NCBI GenBank assembly: GCA_032207245.1
Contig: CM063508.1
Span: forward strand, 91,023,320-91,087,319
Length of the DNA: 64,000 nucleotides
Source of the DNA: Pardosa pseudoannulata
Lineage: Eukaryota; Arthropoda; Arachnida; Araneae; Lycosidae
Reading direction: 5' to 3'
Shown here: positions 39,730 through 51,643 of the stretch, piece after piece
Numbering within the stretch: position 1 is the stretch's first letter
Layout: each line of letters starts with the position of its first letter
Notes under the pieces: model-generated
The model's input: the letters and a program-made list of their open reading frames with translations, nothing else
What the model was told of the DNA's origin: nothing
The model's database searches: none
Made by a program: the position numbers and the translations under genes

Positions 39730-40576
39730 TAGGAATAATTAATTGTTAATAAAGTTAATGACATAATTTTTAAATATCTAAAATATAATTAATATTATAA
39801 TGAATAATAATAATAATAATATAGATTTAAATAGTGTAATTAATTGTTGAAACTTATTTTATGCTTGGGTTTCAGAATAGCTGTTTAGTATGACAGTTCC
39901 GCACTTTAGTTATTGCAACTGTAATACCATTTTAATGGAACAGCTGTAAAATGTGGCCAGTGGAGAGAAATCTAGCATTTATTCCAGAGTTAGTTTTGAG
40001 AGACGGATATAAAAAATTAAACTAGGAAAACATTCCTTTATCTGACATATCAGGCTGGGAAATAAGGAGAATTTGGGATATCTATTTTTAAGGTAATAAT
40101 TTTGATATATGACATATTTGTGTGTGTGTGTATATATATATGTAATGATATTTTTAACCTAAAAGATATACAACGTAATAAGCAGTCTAAAAATAGTATT
40201 CGGGCCATGCTATCCTTTTATGTAAACACTTGGCATTGGTCTTTCATTCTTTCTATCAATTTGGTGAAGTCCGAAAACACCAAAATTAATTCCTGCTTTA
40301 ATCATCCCTTCTTATATAACGCTTTATATAATTAGTTTCTCTTCCCTCGCGTCATCACGTGATTAACCATTAATAACTCTGATAAGCGTGCTCAACACTT
40401 ATAAATTTCCATGTGTGTGATTTTCACCTCAGATTCCTTCAGGAGATGATGCTATAATAAAATTCATTTCTCTTTTTCATAATTCTTTTTTTTTCATTCG
40501 GCTACGTTTTTACTTATGACTCCAGCCAAGTCAATAGGAATTTTCTTCCCTTTGTGCCTCTCTAAATTGTTCATTA
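37786..40576. other. Mostly AT-rich non-coding sequence
   Basis: No gene was recognised; the 75-, 84- and 77-codon frames have no domain. GTCTTAACGAGGCTC at 39661-39675 resembles, in reverse, the pogo/Tigger-like end seen at 22741 and may be a remnant. A (TA)n tract of about 40 bp is at 39682-39724. The stretch 38100-38320 is slightly GC-richer. Confidence 0.5.
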
Positions 40577-40712
40577 CGCACACACACACTCACACTCACA
40601 CATTCTCAGACATATATATGTATGTATGTATACATATATATGTATATATATGTATATATAAATAAATATATATATATATATGTGTGTGTATGTTTATATA
40701 TATGTATGTATA
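40577..40712. repeat. Compound CA / TATG / TA microsatellite
   Basis: ACACAC and ACTCAC runs, then TATGTATG and ATATAT runs up to the SINE at 40722. Confidence 0.93.
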
Positions 40713-40721
40713 TAAAAAAAA

Positions 40722-40963
40722 CTAAACTCCTCGGCGCAACAGCCCCTAGGGGCCAGGGCCTACGGTGCCAATCTCCGTTTTCTAGACCAAGGGCCCTGGG
40801 GTGCGAAGCATATGTTCCGGTTAGGTGGTCAGCCTTACACAGAACCCCCAGTGTTTGGTTTCCAAGTATGCTTGGTCCTCAGTTTCTCTACCCACTGAAG
40901 GTATGAAAGACTGAGTCAACCTTGCCCAGCCCGGGGATCGAACCTCGGACCTGTGGCGTAGGA
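40722..40963 (-). mobile_element. tRNA-derived SINE family 2, minus orientation, 5'-truncated
   Basis: This 240-bp GC-rich island lies between two TA microsatellites. Read on the minus strand it has a perfect pol III box B-like GGTTCGATCCC (40934-40944) about 20 nt from the start, so the box A region is missing or displaced. Next comes CAAGGTTGACTCAGTCTTTC, then CCTTCAGTGGGT. This resembles, from memory, the shared core of invertebrate tRNA-SINEs of the Ceph-domain type; that assignment is tentative. No coding function. Its composition is unlike its surroundings, as expected of an insertion. Confidence 0.7.
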
Positions 40964-41465
<502 letters not shown>

Positions 41466-41499
41466 TATAAAAAAGTGTATTTATGTGTGTAATTTCTCC

Positions 41500-42260
41500 T
41501 ACTTTATCGGATTACAGTATATTAAAGATATACCGTCTGCGGAAAAAGAAACCGTCTTTTCCGTAGTTCAAGACATAGACAATGCGGTTTCATGCAGAAC
41601 ATGGTAAATTTCAGCGTTGCACGTTACATCTCGGATGTAACGCTGGTGTTTTGAAAAGGGGAGCGAGCGACATAGAGAGGGAGCCCGTTCCCGAACGACA
41701 GAATGGCAATGGCTAACCAGGACCACCCTTAATTGGGATCTAGCGCACACTTCAAAACTCGATCCTTCTGTCGAATCGATAAATTTCAAAAGCTCATCGG
41801 CGGTGGTGAGGGGTTTTCTAAAGTGGGGCTACAATTCGAACGAAACCCCCGCTGCAATCACGTACGACCGTTCGAGGCCCCCGGGGCAAAGCGAGGCTTC
41901 TCAATTCATTAGCGTAGAATGTTATCCATTTAATAGCGGACAGGGGGGAGCCGTAGAGAGGGGGGGATTTCAGAATTCGAAAATTCGCGTATTCGCCGAG
42001 TCACTTTGGCGGAAAATTCATTAGCGGAAATTTTTCCGCCTCCTTGACCGCCAATTAAGTATCCGGCGGAATAGCTGGATAGAGAGGGAGGAGGGGAAGG
42101 GGTTGAATCGAGGGGGTAGGGAGAGAGAGAAGGAAGGGGGTGTTCGGATGCTGATGCAGCAGTGATTTGACTTACTGAAATATGTACAAATGTATCGGCA
42201 GAGAATAAGAGGAATTCTGCGGAGGACAGAATAGCGGGGGATTATGGTCTTTTATTAACT
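41500..42260. promoter_or_regulatory. GC- and CpG-rich conserved-looking block; candidate enhancer or promoter
   Basis: About 750 bp are sharply richer in G+C and CpG than the intron around it, with G-runs at 41944-41965 and purine-rich tracts at 42081-42140. Homeodomain-type cores recur: TTAATTGG near 41729, CATTAGCG near 41908 and again near 42016, CATTTAATAGCGG near 41928, CAATTAAG near 42051. CpG retention and clustered motifs suggest an element under selection, about 3.5 kb upstream of the first visible exon. No open frame shows a known domain. An alternative first exon or promoter of the TCF gene cannot be excluded, but no TCF-like peptide was seen. Confidence 0.45.
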
Positions 42261-42640
42261 CTCAGTGTTAAGAAATAACGCCTTACAGTTTTCGAAGCAA
42301 ATAGGATTTCGTAAAGAGAGAGAGGGATAGAGATACAGGAGGGGGAATTAGAATTGAGAAAGATGGAGAAAAAAACATGTGAAGAAAATTGTGTGTCGAA
42401 ATACATTCCATTTGTCTATTTGTGTAATTAAAACCACTTCGTGGGGTTCGGGGAAAGTTGACATTCGGTAATGGAAGCAAAATCTCCTGTACGCGTGCAC
42501 AAGGGATAAAGAAACAAGAAATGCTTTGAATCTAGTATTGATTCTTCATTAAGTAATATTTATTTTACAGTGTACTATTACGTTCGGTAAGATTATTTAT
42601 TGGGTTTGAAAAGGAGTCTAGATGCATATGCAAACTGTTT
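42261..42640. other. Non-coding sequence between the GC-rich block and a microsatellite
   Basis: Purine-rich with a GAGAGAG run near 42316. No gene was recognised. Confidence 0.5.
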
Positions 42641-42642
42641 GA

Positions 42643-43265
<623 letters not shown>

Positions 43266-43343
<78 letters not shown>

Positions 43344-43380
43344 GAGAGAGAGAGATAAATAGATAGATAGATAGATATAG
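43266..43380. repeat. (TA)n-(GA)n-(GATA)n microsatellite
   Basis: About 75 bp of TA, then AGAGAG, then GATA repeats. Confidence 0.96.
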
Positions 43381-43411
43381 ATATCTAGCATATTCGCATT
43401 ATACAAATATA

Positions 43412-43822
43412 CAGTGGAAACTAGTTTATACGAAATTTACTTACATTAAATATTTAATTATACGAAGTTCTTCCCTTTTCCCGTAAAACTGTCCTAAAGA
43501 TTTTGCAATAAATTATTAATTTATACGATTATTCAGTTATATGGTACATTCACTTACATGAAGGAATGTTCGATCCCTACACAAATTTTCTATCATAAAT
43601 TTTATTCAGTTGTATAAAGAAAGCAAAACTTTTTCGATGACAATTTTACCCGACTATAATCTACCAATTAGGGTGTGTGTGTGGGGAGGGATGTCATCAA
43701 AAAATTTTAAAGGGGTTTAGAACCCCTTTAAAAGAACAAAATTGTTACAGATTTTAATCTATAACAAAATTGTTATAGATTTTAGATGATATCCTCGACT
43801 TTGTACAAAGATGTTTCCACTA
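43412..43822. mobile_element. pogo/Tigger-like MITE
   Basis: TA (43410-43411) is followed by CAGTGGAAACTAGTTTATAC. The other side ends TTTGTACAAAGATGTTTCCACT (43800-43821), an imperfect inverted match of the first end. CAGT-starting ends and TA target sites are typical of pogo/Tigger-type Tc1-mariner elements. At about 410 bp, without a transposase frame, it would be a MITE. Its exact right end is uncertain because it runs into a TATG/TA microsatellite. Confidence 0.6.
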
Positions 43823-43836
43823 TGTATGTATGTATG

Positions 43837-43902
<66 letters not shown>
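43823..43902. repeat. (TATG)n-(TA)n microsatellite
   Basis: Four TATG units, then about 60 bp of TA. Confidence 0.96.
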
Positions 43903-43904
<2 letters not shown>

Positions 43905-44101
43905 TATAATAAATAGTTGACTACAATAAATGTCTACTTTTATTTATTTAGTTAATAATCAAGCCAAAATTTCTACTTTGGATAGGCATTGGAAAATTGT
44001 CAATTTCGTAACTAATCCTGCTAATACAGTCAAACTCGTTTTTTGATGAAAACGAAAGAGTTGAAAGAATTTGCTAGTTAAATCCGAGAATTTACAAAAT
44101 C

Positions 44102-45560
44102 GAGGTTACAGAACTTATAAAAATAAATATTCATAATACATAAATTTAAGTGAATTAAAATGAATTAGTGAAAAAGTTTTATATTGTGTAATTTTTTTTC
44201 TCAAGCTGGATAAAACAACTGTGTCGATTTAAGTTTTATACGAATAAATAAAATTTAAGGATTCTTCATTGACTTGTCAACAAAGATAAAAAAAACTGCA
44301 ATATTCTACTAGCAATTGAACTTTGAATAATGTATTTCACAAATTATTTTACACAGAGTATAAACTCTACTCTCACTCTATAATACAACAGTGTTTTACT
44401 TACAATTTTATGTGAAAATTTTTATGTCTTTTGAGACATTGGTACTTGAATTCTAGACATTGGTATTTGAATACTAGACAATCGAGACTACTGAACTGAT
44501 CAAAAATATTCTTAATGGATAAAGTTTAGTGAATTAAAAATGAATTCGTGAAAACGTTTTATATTGTTTAATTTTTTAATGAATAAGAATAAAACAACTG
44601 TGTCAATTTAAATTTTATACGAAAAATTAAAATTTAAGGATTCTTCATTGACTTGTCAACAAAGATAAAAAAAACTGCAATATTCTAAAAGCAATTGAAT
44701 AAAGTATTACACAATTTTTTTTACTCAGAGCATAAACTTCACTTCCACTCTTTAATACAACAGTGTTTTACTTAAATTTTATGTGAAAATTTTTATATCT
44801 TTTGAATACTAGACATTGGTATTTGAATTCTAGATACTGGTATTTGAATACTAGACAACCGAGACTACCAAAGTTATCAAAAATAAATATTCTTGATGCA
44901 TAAATTTAAGTGAATTAAAAATGAATTGGTGAAAAAGTTTTCTATTGTTTAAGTTTTTTTAAGAAGTATAAAACAACTGTGTCGATTTAAATTTTATACA
45001 AAAAAATAAAATTAAAGGATTCTTCATTTACTTGTCAAGAAAGATAAAAAAGACTGCAATATTTCATTAGCAATTGAATAATGTATTACACAATTTTTTT
45101 TACACAGAGCATAAACTCCATTCTTACTCTGTAATACAACAGTATTTTATTTACATTTTTATTTGAAAATTTTTATGTCTCCTGAATACTAGACATTAGT
45201 ACTTGAATTCTAGACGTTGGTATTTAAATAATAGACAACCGAGACTACCGAACTTATCAAAAATAAATATTCTTAATACATAAATTTAAGTTAATTAAAA
45301 ATGAATTAGTAACAACTTTTTATATTGTTTGAATTTTTTTTCTTAAGAAGTATAAAACAACTGTGTCGATTTAATTTTTATATGAAAAAATAAAATTTAA
45401 GGACTCTGATTAAAAAACTGCAATATTCTACTAGCAATTGAATAATGTTTTACACAAATTTTCCGACACAGAGTGTAGACTCCACTCTCCCTCTGTACTA
45501 CAACAGTGTTTTGTTTACAGTTTTATGTGAAAATTTGTATGTCTTTTGAATATTAGACAT
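44102..45560. repeat. Tandem array, four units of about 380 bp, ending just before a TCF exon
   Basis: Units begin with GAG[A/G][C/T]TAC at about 44102, 44484, 44861 and 45241. Each contains AAAACAACTGTGTC[G/A]ATTTAA, GGATTCTTCATT, TACAACAGTGTTTTACTTA and TCTAGAC[A/G]TTGGTATTTGAA. The last unit ends near 45560, about 75 nt before the exon at 45639. Units are diverged but in register. Confidence 0.9.
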
Positions 45561-45638
45561 TGGTGATCTGATGATTATATTTTCCCATGACTTCCATGCT
45601 GTTACCAGATCAGTAACAATATCTTTTGTTTTTCGTAG

Positions 45639-45774
45639 GCCGGCAAGGTGCCGATGGTTCCTCCTCCACATTCTGGTTCCCCGTTGCCCTTTATGGTTTA
45701 TAACGGAGAACCATTCGCACAACCACCCCCTGCTCATATGGGAATTCCACCAGTTGCCATAGATCCAAAGACAG
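45639..45774 (+). CDS. pan: TCF/LEF (pangolin) internal exon, segment ending in IDPKTG
   Basis: This exon encodes 45 codons plus the first base of a split glycine. It begins A-G-K-V-P-M-V-P-P-P and ends A-I-D-P-K-T-G. Vertebrate TCF7L2 has a collinear segment starting S-N-K-V-P-V-V and ending V-D-P-K-T-G at the same exon borders, which is the main reason for the call. The proline-rich linker lies between the N-terminal beta-catenin-binding domain and the Groucho/TLE-binding region of this nuclear Wnt effector. The acceptor is a T-rich tract ending in TAG at 45636-45638; the donor is ACAG|GTGAGT, a near-consensus site. The exon starts in phase 0 and ends in phase 1, which fits the next exon. 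A 380-bp tandem array ends about 75 nt upstream. The frame stays open past the donor to 46058, but that is intron read-through. No 5' exons of the gene were recognised in the window. Confidence 0.93.
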
Positions 45775-45990
45775 GTGAGTCCCACAATTTTACCATTCTT
45801 TTATTGCGTCGTATTTTTTCACTGGACTCTTTTCTACTGAAATATTTCCAATCTTTTGAATATCTTGTTTGCATGCTTTGTGAATTATTCTTAGCCCCAG
45901 TAGAAAAGTTTCATTTCTGTCTGCTTTACACGACGGAATGTGTAATCCACTCAACCAGTCAACCAACGGTTTATGACTATATAAAAGACA

Positions 45991-46165
45991 AGGTTTGGTT
46001 TGGTTTGGTCATGAAAACCACGGTCTACTTTCTTGAAACACGAGGGCCAACTGCTTAAAGCCAATTCCGAACGGTTACGAACATCTATGTCACAGTGATC
46101 CCAACCCACGAACTCCGATACCGAAGATCAGCACCCTAACAATCCTGCCATCGTTCGACAACTTA
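45991..46165 (-). mobile_element. tRNA-derived SINE family 1, minus orientation
   Basis: On the minus strand it starts GTCGAACGATGG, passes a box A-like region and a decayed box B (GTGGGTTGGGATC), and continues CCGTTCGGAATTGGCTTTAA. It ends with a GTAGACCGTGG...CCAAACCAAACC tail. The same order is seen in copies at 48957 and 50743. It lies about 215 nt downstream of the first TCF exon, inside the intron. Confidence 0.75.
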
Positions 46166-46289
46166 GGGGAGGGGAGTACAACACCGCCAGCTGCACACGT
46201 TTAAAATATAGAATTCCCTTACATCCAAATGGCTCTTAAAAGTAATATTTCAATAAATATATCAAACAGTAGATAAATAACAATACAAA

Positions 46290-47018
<729 letters not shown>

Positions 47019-47190
47019 CCCTTTGCCTGTCCTGCACATCCCATATGATATACACATCTAACGCTTTATAATGCTTCTTATATCACATGTTATAAACAAT
47101 AATTTAAAATATAAAATATTTAATAGCTAGTATATAAAATATAGTTCATCATTTAATATATTATATGTGATGTACGAAGTAGACAAAGGG
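47019..47190. mobile_element. TTAA-flanked MITE, 172 bp, piggyBac-like ends
   Basis: TTAA at 47015-47018 and 47191-47194 flanks imperfect inverted ends CCCTTTGCCTG and CTACTTTGTC-type (right end read outward: CCCTTTGTCTA). A further match lies inside (CACATC left, GTACATC read from the right). No coding remnant is present, unlike elements A and B. TTAA plus CCC ends point to piggyBac-type mobilisation. Confidence 0.65.
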
Positions 47191-47194
47191 TTAA

Positions 47195-48456
47195 AAATAC
47201 GGCTAAATAAGTAAGGAAATAAATCTTCATAAAAGTTATAAAATTATTTATTTATTCATATACGTATATAGATATTGAACATTTCTTTTAATATATCATT
47301 CAATACATCAAAATACGTATATACATACGTATGTAGACAATTCGAATAAATTATATACATCTGCAATACTTCATGTAATGCACATGTAAATAATCTATAG
47401 GAGCTGTAACGTATTTTCACCCTGAATTCGAGAACTAATAATTAATTGCTTAAATTTTAAATTCTCTAATTTAGTACTCGCTGAATAGAAATGATTTAAA
47501 TTTCTTTGATCTTGACTTGATCGTTATTAATAATAAAATATTCCACACGTAGAATTTAAGATGGAAGGACAGTAAAGTACTTCGTTATGATTAATAAACT
47601 TCGCTGTTATTCCTTTGGAGATTGAAGAGCATTATTTTTATGCAGTTAATAAGAATTAAGTTTAATCAGTAAGAAAGAACAGGTAGAATAACAGAAATGC
47701 GTACTAATAAAATATCCAAATAAATTTATAAGTAATGGAGTCTTTCTGTGTCGTGGAACATTGATTATTTTCGATTTGCTACGAGTGTAACATTTTAAAT
47801 TATTTTGATTTATAACCCCGTTTTGTGTACTAGTTTATCTTCCTGGTTTTATTTTAGTGTCATTTTACTATTTTCATTTACTGTGGGAAAAATTGTTCTT
47901 TACACTCCTGTAAAAAATTTTTTAGATTTTTAAATTAATGCTTGTACCTTATTTTTCCAAACCTCATGGTAACTAATTTTTCAAGTATTCTCATTTCATT
48001 GATCTATAATTTAAACCTCTTGTTTTTCGTATAATATAACTTATTTTATAATGTTATATCAAACATTAGGACATTTTCTTTTAAATAATATAATCAAACT
48101 TTCTTACATCTCAGTTTAAATATTGTTAATTTTAGGTAGCTTGCAAGTGAATTTTTTTTTCGTTACTCTATTTTGTATACTTTTTATTCAATATAACTGT
48201 TATGCAATCTAATAATAATGTTTTAATAATTTTAGTGAATTTTTTTAAAGATTTTAATTTTTATCTAACGCTTTTTGAATTTTAGAAGCTTTGCAGCTCA
48301 TGTTCAAATTTGTATTAAATTTTTATAATAATTTATAAATAAACTAGATATCTCAATTTCATGTAATCTTTCCCCGGTTTGAATTATCTTTAAAGCATTT
48401 TTCCATATTCAACCATGTTTTTAAATTATAATGGCCTTACATATTTTGCCTGACGC
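47195..48456. other. AT-rich intron sequence
   Basis: Short TACGTATA-type runs near 47260-47330; otherwise nothing recognised. Confidence 0.5.
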
Positions 48457-48528
48457 TTAACCCATTATTGTTCAATATATTTCGGCCGAATATATTAAAT
48501 CTAAATTCTTATGAACTCCATAGAGTAA

Positions 48529-48620
48529 AAAAGATATGAATTTAAAACAAATTTGAATATTACATACTGTTCTTGTTTGTGTTCAGCTCCCATTTCAAAC
48601 ATTACAGGACGACATTTATA
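48529..48620 (+). pseudogene. Probable decayed cysteine-rich tail of a piggyBac-like transposase
   Basis: The frame reads K-R-Y-E-F-K-T-N-L-N-I-T-Y-C-S-C-L-C-S-A-P. The expected C-F-x-x-Y-H end continues only after a frame change, as F-K-H-Y-R-T-T-F-I. The first C-x2-C pair is missing. The Y-C-x-C ... L-C-S-A-P order fits the second half of the piggyBac zinc-binding domain, and the position just inside a transposon end matches elements A and B. Confidence 0.45.
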
Positions 48621-48956
48621 ACGAAAAATAAATAAGTAAGTAAATAAAAATCGTGTTAAAAGATTTTTTTATTTCGCTATCTCACAATAGTGAAGCTCTA
48701 TAAAAGAGAAATAACAGAGTCTATTTGTCACAATTTCAGCTGACGTATCTACCAAAAATTTTAATTTATTTGCAAGGTTTAAAAAAATTACAAAGTTTCA
48801 GGCCAAATGACAAAATAATAAATCATAGCAAAAACCTGAAAGTTTGGTAGATTGTTTATAATTTTTGTTAACATTTTCTAATACAGAAAATTTATTCCGA
48901 GAGACACAAACACTCTTTTACTAACCTTTTACAAATCTTTTCAAAACCTAATCTGC

Positions 48957-49178
48957 CAGATGGCAGAATGGTTACGGGGCTGGCCTTCGGAACCGGAGTT
49001 CGTGGGTTTGAATTCCACTATGGCATGGATGTTCGTAGCCCTTCGGAATCAGCTTTAAGCAGTAGATCCCGCTCTCATTAGCATTAGCAAGTTCTCATTA
49101 GCATTATCTCATTAGTAGTAGGTCCCGATCACGTGTTGCAAAAAGTAGACCGTAGCGCTCCAAAACCAAACCAAGCCA
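48957..49178 (+). mobile_element. tRNA-derived SINE family 1, plus orientation
   Basis: Starts TGCCAGATGGCAGAATGGTT, with box A-like TGGCAGAATGG and box B-like GGGTTTGAATTCC. Continues GGATGTTCGTAGCCCTTCGG and AATCAGCTTTAAGCAGTAG, and ends with AAAAAGTAGACCGTAGCG then CCAAAACCAAACCAAGCC. It contains an internal duplication of TCTCATTAG[C/T]. The tRNA-like head is too decayed in its stems to be a functional tRNA. Confidence 0.8.
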
Positions 49179-49364
49179 ATAACTAATCTTTAACCGTCTG
49201 TAAAAATGAATGCTAGGCATTAATAGGTTAAAAGGTTTTAAAAAAATTTCAGATCATATTCAAATGTTTTTCTAAGAACGATGAAGGCTTCTCAGTTTCA
49301 TTTAAAGTAAACTTATCCCAGGTTAAATATTGTCTTTAAACTGCTTTCCCATAAGCAACCAACG

Positions 49365-49538
49365 AATAATAACCATACCTTGGTAGGGCGGTGCCTTTGT
49401 AGTGGATATAACGGGTTCGAATCCCATTGTTGATACGGATGTAAGTAGACGTATGAAATGTCTTTAAACAGTATAACCCTGTCTCATTGACCTTACGTAG
49501 CAAAATAGATGGACTGTAGTTCTCTGAACCAACCAAAC
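49365..49538 (+). mobile_element. tRNA-derived SINE family 1, diverged copy
   Basis: Has the best-preserved box B of the family (GGTTCGAATCC, near 49414). Next come CGGATGTAAGTAGACG and GTCTTTAAACAGTATAACCC, ending with GGACTGTAGTTCTC and ACCAACCAAAC. It is more diverged than its neighbour 200 bp upstream and in the same orientation. Confidence 0.7.
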
Positions 49539-49539
49539 T

Positions 49540-50640
49540 TATGACCAACCATCCTTTGAAATTTTGTGTAGCGATATGTTCTCTACTTGCCTCTGGGGCT
49601 CGAACAAAACCTATAGCTACAAGCATGGGATAAAATAATGTTTGATTAGCTATTTAGAGTTAATTAACAGAAATAAATAGAAATTAAATGATGTAGTAGA
49701 AAATTTGGATCCATTCAGCATCGACTGATTATGACAGATGAAGAGAAGACAAGAATATTGCGAGTAGAAATATCTTGTTGAATTTTAGCTACGCTATGGG
49801 AAAGCAGTATTGTTATAAATTTTAAAGGAAGGAGTAGACATTATAAATTAGTAGCAATAGATGTTAAAATTAGGTAGATGGAAAATATAAGGTAAGATTA
49901 TCAGAAAAGAATTTTCCGATTATAAATTTTATAACTTTTCCTAATTATAAAAACAAAATTATAAATGGAATCTCATTGTAAAGAAGCACTTATATTTTTT
50001 AGTTTTTATCATTTTCTTACAGAATTTTACAGACGATTATTATTATGTCGAAAAACCAGTGAGATGTAGTATCTACCTCGAAACTTTGGAAACTGGGCTT
50101 TTCCTTCATTTAAAGGAAACTATGTAAAATTTAATTTTACATCAAGATGATAGAATTTTTGGTTGGCTTTTGGAAGTTCGTAAATTTCTAAACAGAGGAA
50201 CTGCCATACCTTTGGATTAGTCGCAGTGCAGCCGATGATTTGCACCTACACAGTGCATTTGGTCCTACACAAATACCCTTCTACGTCAGCTGTCACCTCA
50301 TGTAACTTCTTCCTTGATGATACATCAAAGATCTTGTGTTCATACCACCTATGCCTAGACTTTTGCCTAAGCTTAAGCAATACATTTGTGATGTTTTACA
50401 AACAAATTAATAGTAAAACATTATAACGTATTTAGCAAGAAAGTATGTTTGTTGTAGGGGTGACCGCAGGATGTCATATTGAAAAATTGTAAAACAAAAT
50501 TTAAGTTTTTCTTTACAATTGCATATTAATATTAATTTTCAAGTTGTATTTATAGAAAATATCAAAGTTTGTAATCAGAGGATATTTTTAATAAAACTAT
50601 GTATACAGGATATTATATATACATGTGCACACACATTCGC
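49540..50640. other. AT-rich intron sequence
   Basis: No gene or repeat was recognised. Confidence 0.5.
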
Positions 50641-50645
50641 GCAAA

Positions 50646-50651
50646 CGCAAG

Positions 50652-50682
<31 letters not shown>

Positions 50683-50742
50683 GTATGTATGTATATATAT
50701 ATGTGTGTGTGTGTGTGTATAGAGAGAGAGGGGGGGGGAGAT
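50646..50742. repeat. Compound (CA)n-(TA)n-(TG)n-(GA)n-(G)n microsatellite
   Basis: ACACAC, ATATAT, TGTGTG, GAGAGA and a G-run in order, running straight into the SINE at 50743. Confidence 0.95.
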
Positions 50743-50926
50743 GGTTTGGTTTTGGAGCGCTACGGTCTACTTTTTGCAACACGAGGGCTAATGAGACCGG
50801 GACCTACTGTTTAAAGACGATTCCGAACGGCTACGAGCATCCATGTCATAGTGGGACTTGAATCCACGCACTCCGGTTCCAAAGGCCAGCACCCTAACCA
50901 TTCGACCATCGTTCGGCTACCGTTCG
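50743..50926 (-). mobile_element. tRNA-derived SINE family 1, minus orientation, best-preserved copy
   Basis: On the minus strand it starts TAGCCGAACGATGGTCGAAT, with box A-like TGGTCGAATGG and box B-like GGATTCAAGTCC. It then reads CATGGATGCTCGTAGCCG and TTTAAACAGTAGGTCCCGG, and ends GTAGACCGTAGCGCTCCAAA then ACCAAACC. It shares the order and most bases with 48957-49178. A microsatellite lies at its 3' side. Confidence 0.82.
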
Positions 50927-50929
50927 GGG

Positions 50930-51555
50930 GGGGAGGGAGATGTAAATGTATATGTAGCCCACATGAACATATTTATCCTGATTTGCCAGAAAAAGAAAAA
51001 AGTGTGATTTTGTTGAAGAGTTAGGATTCACTGGAACAAAAATGTGGTTAAAATATCTTGTTAGTTCTGAGGACAGTTTAACAGGTTTGAACTGGATTTT
51101 AGACAATGCTAATTTTAAAAAGAGGAAATTAATAAAAGGTTAAAAACGAAATCAAAATAATTTAGAAAATAGTCAGAGTGCAATGTTACAAAGCAGATAT
51201 GAAAGATCAGGTTTCACATTAAAATATGTTTATCTTGTATTTCATTTGAATTTTACTGAATTTTCAATAAATAGCTATAGGAAATATGCATAAATACGCT
51301 TTTTCTTTAACATATTACATGACATATTTTTATAGGCAGGGGTTTATATGTGTCTTTATAACTAAAACATTATACGCGCATTCTGTAATTTAGGCTCTAC
51401 AAAATATTTTTTAAATTCTAAACAGGCTCACGTGAAGATAAACGTTGGACGCTTCTAGAATCCCTCTGTACATTACAGATGAAATTTTCCACTGATGCTA
51501 TTTTTTATATGCATAATACACTTTCTTCTTTCTCACTTCTGTTTTTTATCTTTAG
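50930..51555. other. Intron sequence up to the second visible exon
   Basis: A G-run with GGGAGGGAGA near 50924. A pyrimidine-rich tract at 51520-51555 forms the 3' splice region. Otherwise nothing recognised. Confidence 0.5.
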
Positions 51556-51643
51556 GTATTCCTAGGCCACCTGTGTATCATCTAGGTCCCCCAGGCCAAT
51601 ATCCTCCTGTATTTGGTCCTGATTTCACTCATCAACTCCAATG
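51556..51643 (+). CDS. pan: TCF/LEF (pangolin) internal exon starting G-IPRPP
   Basis: This 88-nt exon completes the split glycine (G|GT) and reads I-P-R-P-P-V-Y-H-L-G-P-P-G-Q-Y-P-P. It ends L-Q and the first two bases of a tryptophan codon. In vertebrate TCFs the matching exon begins D-P-K-T-G|I-P-R-P-P and also ends at a tryptophan (G-W), so both sequence and intron positions agree. The acceptor is excellent: a pyrimidine-rich tract then TTTAG at 51551-51555. The donor is ATG|GTTTGT, weaker than the other three donors here. Length and phases (1 in, 2 out) mean that skipping this exon alone would shift the frame. It is proline-rich linker feeding the Groucho/TLE-binding region, with no enzymatic motif. 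The intron before it is 5.8 kb and carries four SINE copies; the one after is 6.5 kb and mostly tandem array. Confidence 0.92.

Larger units (their letters stand above)
48461..49227 (+). mobile_element. Possible piggyBac-like element C with a nested SINE
   Basis: TTAA at 48457-48460 is followed by CCCATTATTG. Near the other end CATTAATAGG precedes TTAA at 49228-49231; 8 of 10 positions match as inverted repeats. A palindromic TTCGGCCGAA with AATATATT arms lies at 48473-48497. It is followed at 48529 by a peptide resembling the piggyBac cysteine-rich tail. A SINE (48957-49178) is inserted inside. The layout matches elements A and B, which is the best support. The short ends and decay make this tentative. 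Confidence 0.5.

Noticed and set aside
45775..46058. Extension of the first TCF exon past its donor
   Set aside because: A near-consensus GTGAGT and the exact TCF junction at D-P-K-T-G place the exon end at 45774; the next exon continues the protein.
48957..49014. tRNA gene (box A and box B present)
   Set aside because: Stems do not form and the same head occurs in several copies with a common non-tRNA body, so it is a SINE.
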